Positions 1 through 7,076 of a stretch of DNA of 10,813 nt are shown here, one piece after another. The position numbers were made by a program, and so were the translations under genes. The first letter of the stretch is position 1. Each line of letters opens with the position of its first letter. Below the pieces are notes generated by a model. The model had not been told where the DNA came from. It searched no databases and saw only the letters and a program-made list of their open reading frames with translations. The stretch is from Bacteroidales bacterium (GTDB taxonomy: Bacteria > Bacteroidota > Bacteroidia > Bacteroidales > BM520), in contig JALNXP010000060.1 of assembly GCA_023230285.1 (NCBI GenBank), positions 1 to 10,813 on the forward strand. Direction: 5' to 3'.

Positions 1-523
1 TAAACCTGTCTAACTGTGCTTCAGGCAATGGATATGTACCTTCCTGTTCTATAGGATTTTGAGTTGCCAGCACAAAAAACGGCTCGTCAAGTTTATGTGT
101 CTCGTTGCTTATTGTCACAGATTTTTCCTGCATAGCTTCAAGCAATGCCGACTGCGTTTTCGGCGGAGTCCTGTTAATCTCGTCAGCAAGGATGATATTG
201 GCAAAAATAGGTCCTTTGTTTAACTTAAACTCACGATTTTTATCAAGAATTTCAGCACCCACGATATCGGACGGCATAAGGTCCGGAGTAAATTGTATTC
301 TGTTAAAAGATAAGTTCAGAGCTTTAGCTATAGTGCTGACAAGCAACGTCTTAGCAAGTCCGGGGACACCTACCAACAAACCATGCCCTTTACTGAAAAT
401 TGCTATCAGTACGTCATCAATAACTTTATCTTGTCCAACGATAGTTTTACCTATCTCAACTTTAAGGTTATGATAAGCAGAAACAAAATCGTTAAAAACT
501 TTTATATGATCTTTATTATCCAT
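1..523 (-). CDS. MoxR-family AAA+ ATPase, N-terminal part (C-terminus beyond window)
   Basis: The first 174 residues of a cytoplasmic MoxR-type AAA+ ATPase are present; the reading frame stays open to the window edge. Visible motifs are a Walker A loop GVPGLAKT at residues 52-59 (the A before KT is common in MoxR proteins), a Walker B ILADEINR at 111-118 with D114 and E115, a sensor-1 region LATQNP with N156, and the family signature [16 protein letters not shown] at 159-174. The missing part should hold the arginine finger and the helical lid. MoxR ATPases act as chaperone-like remodelers and usually sit beside genes for DUF58 and von Willebrand A proteins, which would be expected further left. 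The ATG at 523 gives a normal MoxR start. It lies 6 bases after the stop of the SurA-like gene, so it is probably co-transcribed with the chaperone genes. The family call is firm; the substrate cannot be read from the sequence. Confidence 0.95.
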   Translation of the reverse strand, partial: MDNKDHIKVFNDFVSAYHNLKVEIGKTIVGQDKVIDDVLIAIFSKGHGLLVGVPGLAKTLLVSTIAKALNLSFNRIQFTPDLMPSDIVGAEILDKNREFKLNKGPIFANIILADEINRTPPKTQSALLEAMQEKSVTISNETHKLDEPFFVLATQNPIEQEGTYPLPEAQLDRF

Positions 524-529
524 ATTATT

Positions 530-1879
530 TTATTTATTAATCCATTTCGATAGAGCATCGCAGGTAACATAGCCATCTTTAATAAAAACATAAGTATTAG
601 CCACTTTATTCTGCACCCACTTAGCTATAGCTTTAACCTTCTTTTCTTCTTCTGCAAGAGACTGAATTGTATTATAATCATCTTTCAGCGTTGCTTTATG
701 TGGAACTGTTCTTGTCTTCAAATATACAAGGCGATAGGCTTCGAGATTATTTTTAGTGGTAATTTTAGTAGGGTGAGACAATTCACCGACATTTAATTTA
801 TCTATTACAAAAAACAAATCAGGGTCTTGATTATTCAGTTGATTAGCTTCGAACATAGAGCCGCCGGTGTATGAGTTTATTAAAAGTCCACCATTGATTT
901 TACTTGGATCATCGGAGAATTTTTTGGCAGCAGCTTCAAAGGTCATAGAATCCGCATAAAAAACTTTATATACTGAATCGAGATAATTTTTAGCATTATA
1001 TAATTCGTAAGGAGACACTTTAGGACGAATAAGGATGTGAAGAACATCGATATAATCGCCCTTTCTACTCAACATTTTAATTATGTGATAGCCGGCTTCA
1101 GTTTTAACGATTTCTGAGATTTCGCCATTTTTAAGTGCGAAGGCAGCAGCTTCAAAATCGGGATAAGTATCGCCGCGTCCTACTGTACCGATGGCACCAC
1201 CTTGTGAAGCAGAGCCGGGGTCTTCGGAATACAACATCGCGAGAGTAGCAAAATCTTCGCCGGCAACTATCCTTTTTCTCAAATCGGCAATTTTATTGTA
1301 TGCTTCTTCAAGTTCTGCAGACGACATCTTAGGCTGTTTCAAAATCTGACCTATTTCGTACTGAGTAGGTATTTCGGGGACTTCATCAAAAGAAAGATTA
1401 TTATAATATTCTTTAACCTCTGATGGCGTGATTTTTGTATTTGCAGTGATGTTACCCTTAACCGTTTCCACTAACATTTGCTCCTTTATAGCCGTCCGAA
1501 ACTCTTCCTTAATCTCAGGAACCGTCTTACCGTAAAACTTCTCAAACTTCTCTTTAGAACCAAACTGTGCAGTAAAATACCTAATCCTATTATCGAGTTC
1601 CATGTCAACAGCCGACTCATTAACTTCTACAGAATCGAGAGCCGCTTGCGTTACCAAAAGCTTCTGAAACAATAAATCATCTAAAACATCACACTTCGTA
1701 ATATTGGGCATGTTAGACTTATACTGTTGATACATGTTTTCCAAATCAGACAACATTATCATTTCGCCACCGACAATAGCAATAACTTCATCAACAACTA
1801 CTGCCTCGCTTTGTGCATTAAGCCGAAACGAAGAAACCATAATTATACTGATAAACAATATTTTATATACCAATTTCAT
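530..1879 (-). CDS. SurA-like periplasmic chaperone with two degenerate parvulin domains
   Basis: This 449-residue protein has an N-terminal signal peptide (residues 1-23, ending NAQ). A SurA-type N-terminal helical chaperone domain follows (about 27-165), starting with the typical VVDEVIAIVGGEMIMLSDLE. Then come two parvulin-type peptidyl-prolyl isomerase modules, about 173-271 and 278-388. The order matches E. coli SurA, which escorts unfolded outer-membrane proteins through the periplasm. Each module lacks one of the two histidines typical of parvulins. In the first, the usual HIL reads QIL (Q178), while GYHIIK keeps H265. In the second, HILI keeps H281, while the later histidine is R383 in AYRLVY. 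Isomerase activity is therefore doubtful, and a chaperone role is more likely. The C-terminal tail (about 390-449) resembles the terminal segment of other Bacteroidota SurA proteins, as far as I recall. The gene starts 15 bases after the lipoprotein gene and ends 6 bases before moxR. Confidence 0.9.
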   Translation of the reverse strand: MKLVYKILFISIIMVSSFRLNAQSEAVVVDEVIAIVGGEMIMLSDLENMYQQYKSNMPNITKCDVLDDLLFQKLLVTQAALDSVEVNESAVDMELDNRIRYFTAQFGSKEKFEKFYGKTVPEIKEEFRTAIKEQMLVETVKGNITANTKITPSEVKEYYNNLSFDEVPEIPTQYEIGQILKQPKMSSAELEEAYNKIADLRKRIVAGEDFATLAMLYSEDPGSASQGGAIGTVGRGDTYPDFEAAAFALKNGEISEIVKTEAGYHIIKMLSRKGDYIDVLHILIRPKVSPYELYNAKNYLDSVYKVFYADSMTFEAAAKKFSDDPSKINGGLLINSYTGGSMFEANQLNNQDPDLFFVIDKLNVGELSHPTKITTKNNLEAYRLVYLKTRTVPHKATLKDDYNTIQSLAEEEKKVKAIAKWVQNKVANTYVFIKDGYVTCDALSKWINK

Positions 1880-1894
1880 TATTTATATATTTAT

Positions 1895-2752
1895 TTAATA
1901 AATTTCAATAGCACTATTGTTATTGGCTGTTTTATACAACTCATTCTCCATAGATTTCAGCAACTGCTTTTTTCTCTTATTTATCAAAATACTTTTTATA
2001 TCTCCAACAACAAGTTCTAAAGGAGCTACTGTTTCTGTCATTTTAAAATCTTTGATATAAATATAATAAAACACGTCAACATCTTTGTAATAAACGAACT
2101 GTCTACTATATAAAGTATTTTCATTATAATATTTCAAAGGCGATAATTCATTTATTATATTTTTATAATTACGCCATTTTGCACCATCAATATCATATTT
2201 TAATGCTTTTTCTTTGCAAAAAGTCTCCAACATCTGTAAAGTATCAAAATCTGAAGAAGCTAAAAGAGATTGAATAACAGCAGGACGCAAATTTCCCTGT
2301 TTTGTAATCACATACGAAAGCTGTATTACAGATTCCTGAAGCTCAAAATTACTCTGATTTTGAGCATAATAAGCTTCTATCTCTTTTTCAGTAACAACTG
2401 TATCTAAATTTTTGGCAACAACTTGACTTTCATAATCATATATAAGTAAAGATTGACGATAATCTTCGACAAGAGCGTCTATTTCGTGTTGGTCGGAAAC
2501 ATTATTCTCTTCCGCTTTTTTCAGTAAAAGCTGTCTCTTAATCCACGAATTTATATAAGACTGGAGCATTTCAGAACTATCCGAAACAGACATATTATGA
2601 GGAATAGCCTGCTGTATATCCGACAAATACAAATAGCTGCCGTATACTCTTGCAAGTGGCTTCTCTTTCGACTGTCTATTACTTATCAGCGAACAAGATG
2701 TCTGAAGCAATAAAGTAAAAATTATTACAGTAGCTATTATATATCTGCGCAT
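1895..2752 (-). CDS. SurA-N-like lipoprotein lacking a parvulin domain
   Basis: This 285-residue protein starts with a lipoprotein signal: a hydrophobic stretch ending in LLLQTSC, with the lipidated cysteine at position 20. The residues after the cysteine (SLISN) are not acidic, so they do not resemble the surface-export signal described for Bacteroidota lipoproteins. The protein therefore probably faces the periplasm. Residues about 34-130 resemble the N-terminal domain of SurA and parvulin chaperones (LARVYGSYLYLSDIQQAIP, then helices with IKRQLLLKKAEENN). No parvulin HIL/GYH motifs are present; the C-terminal half is of no recognised fold and ends in a charged helix. It sits between two parvulin-containing chaperone genes, 5 bases after one and 15 bases before the other, which suggests a shared task or complex. 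A chaperone function is inferred from this N-terminal similarity and position. No enzymatic function is claimed. Confidence 0.82.
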   Translation of the reverse strand: MRRYIIATVIIFTLLLQTSCSLISNRQSKEKPLARVYGSYLYLSDIQQAIPHNMSVSDSSEMLQSYINSWIKRQLLLKKAEENNVSDQHEIDALVEDYRQSLLIYDYESQVVAKNLDTVVTEKEIEAYYAQNQSNFELQESVIQLSYVITKQGNLRPAVIQSLLASSDFDTLQMLETFCKEKALKYDIDGAKWRNYKNIINELSPLKYYNENTLYSRQFVYYKDVDVFYYIYIKDFKMTETVAPLELVVGDIKSILINKRKKQLLKSMENELYKTANNNSAIEIY

Positions 2753-2757
2753 AATTA

Positions 2758-4716
2758 TTAGTAAATTTTCTTTAACTCTGTATAATTGATTTCAACAGGA
2801 TATTTTGCTTTCAACTCTTTCAGCCACTGTGCTTCTAACTGACTTTGGTAGTCGGAAGTTACAAGCCCTCTACATTCCTCAAAAGATTTTTGAGCCGGAG
2901 GCAATATTTCATAGAATAATACAAAGTAATTTTTGCCACCGACTTTGACGATTTTAGAAAGACCAACTTCCCAATTTACAGCGGATAGAACTTCGGAGTC
3001 ACCCACTTCAAAAGTTTTGTTCTCCATAGTAATCTGAAATGTTGGCTGATTTGTATTAATACTCTTAACCAATTCTTTATCGTCCATACCTTTCTTTGCC
3101 AACTTCAAGGCTTTTTTTGCAACCTCAGCATCAGCACATGTGAAAATAGTTGCTTTGGCTCTTTCTTTCCACTGATATTGAGATTTATTTTGCTCATAAA
3201 AATTCATCAAACCCGTAGTATCTTTAGCTGCAGCACTCCAAACAAGCTGGTCATTAACATTAAATAACAAGATACCGTCATGATATTCCTGCATCAACAA
3301 TCTAAATTCCGGATATTTCTTCTCTAAATTTTTATTTTCAAGAGCAATTAATTCTTTGTTAACGAAAGCGGAATAACTCTTCTTAACCTCTGCTTCAGAA
3401 TATTTAAAATTTTTATTTTTATATTCTTCCGTAAAATATTCGATAAAATCTTTCTGATAATAATCTTGTTTATTAAAAGAGAACAGCAACTTATTATTTT
3501 TCACTTCTATATTTGACAATTTTGTAGCATTTTTTTCTATTTCAGGTAATAATTCGTTGACATTTGCTACATTCTCTTTAAAATTATAATCTTTTTTCAA
3601 TTTTGCCGTAAGCACTTCTACTTGTACTTTAGCTCTATCGCTTTGTGCAATTTTACGTTTGATGCCATCGAGTTCCTGTTCAAAGGAGCCTATTCCTTGT
3701 TTACCTTCGAGTTTTACTATATGGCAGCCATAAGCTGAAAAGAACGGTTTACTGATGTCGCCAATATTTTTAAGATTAAAAATTTGTTCGATAAAATTCG
3801 GTTCGATACGGCTGACGGTAAAGTTTGGAAGTTTGCCACCTGTTTTAGCAGTGCTGGGGTCTTCCGTAGTCTCTGTGGCGACAGTAGCAAAATCTTCACC
3901 TGCCATCAGGCGTGCATAAATCTGGTTAGCTTTATTAAGTACTTTAGCAGTATCTTCAGCTGTTTTGTTTGGAACTCTTAATATAATATGAGAAGCACTG
4001 CACTCGCCTATTGCCGGTCTTTTATCTGTAAGATAAATAAGATGATAACCGAATTGAGTTCTTACAGGCATCGAAATTTCACCGACTTCAAGTTTAAAAG
4101 CAACATGTTCAAACGGATAAATCATGTCAAAAGCAGAGAAAAAACCAAGGTCGCCTTTGTTTGCAGGGTATTGTCTGCCCTGAGTTTCTCTTTCTCTTGC
4201 CGACGGGTCGTCTGACAATTTATAGGCAAGCTCTGCAAAATCCTCGCCGGCTAATGCTCTTTTACGAATATCCATTATTTTGTTCCACGCCGATAGCGTA
4301 TCTTCCCCGATAGCATATTCAGGAAGATTAACCAAAATATGACTTGCTCTCAAATCATATTGCATGTTATCATAAGCCTCCTTTATCAGCATATTAGTAG
4401 TCTCCTCATCAACAAGATAAGGCTTCGCCAACTGCTCTCTGTAACCATCAAGTTCTTTAATAAAAGCAGGGTCTTTATCTAAACCCATAGCCTCTGCTTC
4501 TTTAACCTTGAGCTTAAAATTAACAAACAAATTCATGTATTCATTAGGAGTTACCTTACTTGTAACATCATTACCAATACCATTGTTTTTGTTATACAAT
4601 GAAACAAAATCATCAACAGGAACTTTTTCTCCGGCAATTGTAACAATTGTCTGCGAAAATGTTATACAAGATACGATAATTAAAATACTTGATAAGAAAA
4701 AGGATCTATAATTCAT
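2758..4716 (-). CDS. Periplasmic peptidyl-prolyl isomerase with two parvulin domains (PpiC/SurA type)
   Basis: This 652-residue secreted protein has a signal peptide of about 22 residues ending TFSQ. Residues 25-110 form a SurA-like N-terminal region. Parvulin domain 1 spans about 121-232, with SHILV (H126) and GYHLIYL (H225). Domain 2 spans about 239-338, with SHIILRV (H243) and GCHIVKL (H332). Both keep the paired histidines, so this member of the cluster is the best candidate for real isomerase activity. A long C-terminal region follows. Its last part (about 515-650) ends with a segment (SDYQSQLEAQWLKELKAKYP) that I recall as common in Bacteroidota homologues; it may be a third, eroded parvulin-like module. 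The signal also contains IVSC, a possible lipobox at C17, but the following FSQ site fits signal peptidase I better. It is the first gene of the chaperone operon, about 35 bases downstream of a good promoter element, and only 5 bases before the lipoprotein gene. Confidence 0.93.
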   Translation of the reverse strand: MNYRSFFLSSILIIVSCITFSQTIVTIAGEKVPVDDFVSLYNKNNGIGNDVTSKVTPNEYMNLFVNFKLKVKEAEAMGLDKDPAFIKELDGYREQLAKPYLVDEETTNMLIKEAYDNMQYDLRASHILVNLPEYAIGEDTLSAWNKIMDIRKRALAGEDFAELAYKLSDDPSARERETQGRQYPANKGDLGFFSAFDMIYPFEHVAFKLEVGEISMPVRTQFGYHLIYLTDKRPAIGECSASHIILRVPNKTAEDTAKVLNKANQIYARLMAGEDFATVATETTEDPSTAKTGGKLPNFTVSRIEPNFIEQIFNLKNIGDISKPFFSAYGCHIVKLEGKQGIGSFEQELDGIKRKIAQSDRAKVQVEVLTAKLKKDYNFKENVANVNELLPEIEKNATKLSNIEVKNNKLLFSFNKQDYYQKDFIEYFTEEYKNKNFKYSEAEVKKSYSAFVNKELIALENKNLEKKYPEFRLLMQEYHDGILLFNVNDQLVWSAAAKDTTGLMNFYEQNKSQYQWKERAKATIFTCADAEVAKKALKLAKKGMDDKELVKSINTNQPTFQITMENKTFEVGDSEVLSAVNWEVGLSKIVKVGGKNYFVLFYEILPPAQKSFEECRGLVTSDYQSQLEAQWLKELKAKYPVEINYTELKKIY

Positions 4717-4757
4717 ATTTAAAAAATTTAGTTATCACAAATAATTTTTAGAAACTG

Positions 4758-4765
4758 CAAAGATA
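4758..4765 (-). promoter_or_regulatory. Bacteroidota-type -7 promoter element for the chaperone operon
   Basis: On the minus strand these bases read TATCTTTG, an exact match to the Bacteroidota -7 consensus TAnnTTTG. It lies 42 bases upstream of the ATG at 4716, so a leader of roughly 35 bases is expected. No convincing TTG or TTTG -33 element lies about 20 bases further upstream, where the coding end of the preceding gene begins. It probably drives the genes from 4716 leftward through moxR. Confidence 0.7.
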
Positions 4766-4777
4766 TAAAAAAATAAT

Positions 4778-6970
4778 TTACTGACGGCGTATTAAAGTCA
4801 CGCTTCCTCGCTTTATTAACGCCTCCGGCATTTTATAAAGTTTTATAGAAATATAATATACGTAAGTTGCTGTGGGTAAGGGATTTCCTTTCGTAGAATT
4901 GCCATCCCAACGAAAAGACTCAGAAGCATTGTTGCTCGACCAAACCCTTTGCCCCCACGAATTATATATCTGAAAATCAAAACTCTCTATGTCATCAATG
5001 TTCTCCGAATTATAATTCATAGGACCAAACAAACGATTAATCTCATTATCGGCACCCGCTATAAAAGCGTTTGGCATTACAATATCAGGATTAAGCGAAA
5101 CAGGATTCGACCTGCCAAGCAGTAAAGTATCTTCATCGACAACAATACGCGCCTCAATCAACCACTTAACTGTGACGGCTACGCCTCCGGCATAATAAAA
5201 ATCAAGGTCGTAATCACAATGATTATAGATGAAATCCTCTCTGCAATACTCAACAAAGTCGGGAGTACCGTCAACTGTTGCAGAACAAGACGAACTTTCA
5301 AATGTTTCACCAATAGTTTCATTTGTAGCCGGATTAGTGTACTCGCGTACTATGAAATGATTGAGAGGAATATTATAAGACAAATCAGCCCCAAGAGGCG
5401 AAAAACATAAGCGAAACATCTGATTATCAATACCTTCTTCACCCATCAAATATATTGACGACATATAAGCCGAATCTTGAAAAGATTCATTACAAGCATT
5501 TTTTGCAACAAGATAATAAGTGTAAACATCAGTTGCCTCTACAACATCTTCAAAAGATTGATACTTTGAATTTAAAGGAAACTTATCAATAACTGCAATA
5601 GTATCGGCAAGTAAATCACTATGCTGCTCGGTACTTCGCGGCTTTGTATACACAATATATTTGATGCCCGAAGACGGCATAGTATCCAAAACTGCTGTTA
5701 TTACATTCTTTTTTGTGCTTTCATCATAGATTATGCTATACATATCAAGCCTATCGGGAGGATTCGCAATCTCATCAACATAAAAACTTTGAGAACAGGT
5801 AACTGAAGAATCTCCGATAGAATTGAAAGCTTTTAGCACACATGAATAATTACCGGCAGAATACGTAGAAATGTCATGATGATAAAAATATTTATTATCA
5901 CTGTAAGATAAATCACTGCTTGTCAAATTAACTTGCTCCGACTGATTATCATCGGAGATTGTTAATTTATAACCGGAAATAGTGTTTCTTATGCAATGAG
6001 CATCGTTCCACGAAAAAATCAAAGTGTTACAACCATCAAACTCTATCGGATACAAAATCAGAGGCGTAAAAATATCTTCTTCCAAATTATAAACAGATTC
6101 CTGTCCGCAAGTATCGACAGCAATAATTGTATATTGCTCCGAATTGAAATTTCCGGTAGAGCAAAAATCAGATGAGATAGAGTAAGCTCTTTCATCACCG
6201 GAAACAATATCGAGAGTAAACCAAGAATAGTCGCCGTAAGTTTCAATTCTGTAATGCTCTACATCGCTGCTGCCGGAAGGAAGCCAGCTTACTACAAGCT
6301 CAGCATCATCAACAACTGTCAACCCAATAATGACAGGCTTTTCCGGATGATTTTCATCTTGATAATACTCATATTTAACTGCCGAAAAAGATTTTGAATT
6401 GACAATATACTGATTATCAGAGATATAATAATCTATGCGACTTTCATCACAATTAGAAATAGTAGAATCTATAATTGTGTTATTATCAGTGATATAAAAA
6501 TCAAGTAATTGAAAATCAGCATTTTCATATTTACGCCAAACATATAATTTTTGATTTTCCGAAAATGGATAATTAGGACATGACAAAGTCGGATTTGATT
6601 GTGATTGATTACTTCTGTCTAATTTGAAATAAATAGCGCATAAAGTTGGAGAAGAATATGTAACTCCATCATAACCAATTAAATCAGCTCTAAAATAATA
6701 TAAAGTATCAACAAGATTTATTTGTCCATAAACAAAAGAGCCGCTAAGCTCCGGATTATAATCAGTACGAATATGTCGCATATTATTGGCATTGTTTTCA
6801 CTTGCAAAAACAACAAGACGTGCTGCATAAATACCATCATAATGCCAAGATATCCGCACTGAATCATCTGTACTATTTGGCTGAATATCAATCAAATCAG
6901 GCAAAGAGCTTTGACAAAATACAAATATCGGACACATAACGATGGCGATATAAAGCAGTATTTTTTTCAT
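4778..6970 (-). CDS. Secreted fibronectin-III-like repeat protein with type B T9SS sorting domain
   Basis: This 730-residue protein has a signal peptide (about 1-20, ending FCQ). A chain of beta-sandwich domains follows that looks fibronectin-III-like: about 22-112, 210-302, 305-398 and 401-509, with recurring patterns such as VSWLPSGSSDVEHYRIET and YTIIAVDTCG. A less clear region lies at 115-208 and another at 510-630. The last 100 residues form a gliding-motility-associated (type B) C-terminal sorting domain: PNAFIAG at 633-639, FDFQIYNSWGQRVWSS at 664-679, RWDGNSTKGNPLPTATYVYYI at 687-707, and an end of RGSVTLIRRQ. Such domains direct export by the T9SS. No catalytic motif is visible, so a surface adhesin, scaffold or binding role is inferred. 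The usual NGDG motif after PNAF is altered. The upstream neighbour ends 106 bases away behind a hairpin, so this gene may form its own transcript. I found no good promoter for it. Confidence 0.88.
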   Translation of the reverse strand: MKKILLYIAIVMCPIFVFCQSSLPDLIDIQPNSTDDSVRISWHYDGIYAARLVVFASENNANNMRHIRTDYNPELSGSFVYGQINLVDTLYYFRADLIGYDGVTYSSPTLCAIYFKLDRSNQSQSNPTLSCPNYPFSENQKLYVWRKYENADFQLLDFYITDNNTIIDSTISNCDESRIDYYISDNQYIVNSKSFSAVKYEYYQDENHPEKPVIIGLTVVDDAELVVSWLPSGSSDVEHYRIETYGDYSWFTLDIVSGDERAYSISSDFCSTGNFNSEQYTIIAVDTCGQESVYNLEEDIFTPLILYPIEFDGCNTLIFSWNDAHCIRNTISGYKLTISDDNQSEQVNLTSSDLSYSDNKYFYHHDISTYSAGNYSCVLKAFNSIGDSSVTCSQSFYVDEIANPPDRLDMYSIIYDESTKKNVITAVLDTMPSSGIKYIVYTKPRSTEQHSDLLADTIAVIDKFPLNSKYQSFEDVVEATDVYTYYLVAKNACNESFQDSAYMSSIYLMGEEGIDNQMFRLCFSPLGADLSYNIPLNHFIVREYTNPATNETIGETFESSSCSATVDGTPDFVEYCREDFIYNHCDYDLDFYYAGGVAVTVKWLIEARIVVDEDTLLLGRSNPVSLNPDIVMPNAFIAGADNEINRLFGPMNYNSENIDDIESFDFQIYNSWGQRVWSSNNASESFRWDGNSTKGNPLPTATYVYYISIKLYKMPEALIKRGSVTLIRRQ
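4786..4823 (-). terminator. Possible terminator hairpin over the end of the type B protein gene
   Basis: Arms 4786-4797 and 4811-4823 can pair as GGCGT/ACGCC plus TAAAG/CTTTA, with a small internal loop between them and a 13-base loop. In the direction of transcription a run of seven T (4767-4773) follows about 12 bases after the stem. The stem overlaps the final codons and the T run is distant, so this is a weak call. If real, it would isolate the chaperone operon from the upstream gene. Confidence 0.35.
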
Positions 6971-7076
6971 ACGTCTAATTTATTTTTACAGGCTTAAAGC
7001 CCACGTCTTTCGACAGAAACACCCATGAGGTTAATTTCAATAGCATCATGGGTGTTTCACAAGATAAAAGTCAGAA
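6971..7076. other. Intergenic stretch rich in dyads, longest in the window
   Basis: This 106-base gap separates the M14 gene from the type B protein gene. Besides the 13-bp hairpin at 7016-7058 it holds two shorter dyads: GTC/GAC at 7005-7014 around a four-base loop (GAAA on the minus strand, a GNRA loop), and GGCTT/AAGCC at 6991-7001 around one base. No exact TAnnTTTG promoter element is present on the minus strand. The closest is TAAATTAG at 6975-6982, too near the start codon to be convincing. The start codon of the downstream gene sits in an A-rich context (GTATGAAAAAAA). Confidence 0.6.
7016..7058 (-). terminator. Probable transcription terminator, 13-bp perfect inverted repeat
   Basis: Arms 7016-7028 (GAAACACCCATGA) and 7046-7058 are perfect reverse complements, with a 17-base loop. 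The stem starts 18 bases after the M14 stop codon. Its outer part is A-rich on one side and T-rich on the other (GGGTGTTTC), as in bidirectional terminators, but no long T run follows. It could also be a processing or read-through control site for the next gene. Confidence 0.6.

Noticed and set aside
105..473. Open frame of 122 codons on the plus strand
   Set aside because: It is antisense to the Walker A and Walker B region of the MoxR gene, where the minus frame is certain.
4666..4668. Possible lipobox (IVSC, C17) in the 652-residue isomerase
   Set aside because: The hydrophobic core continues past the cysteine to FSQ, a typical Bacteroidota signal peptidase I site, so a soluble periplasmic protein is more likely.
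6975..6982. TAAATTAG as a promoter element for the type B gene
   Set aside because: It has one mismatch to TAnnTTTG and lies only 4 bases from the start codon, with no -33 element.
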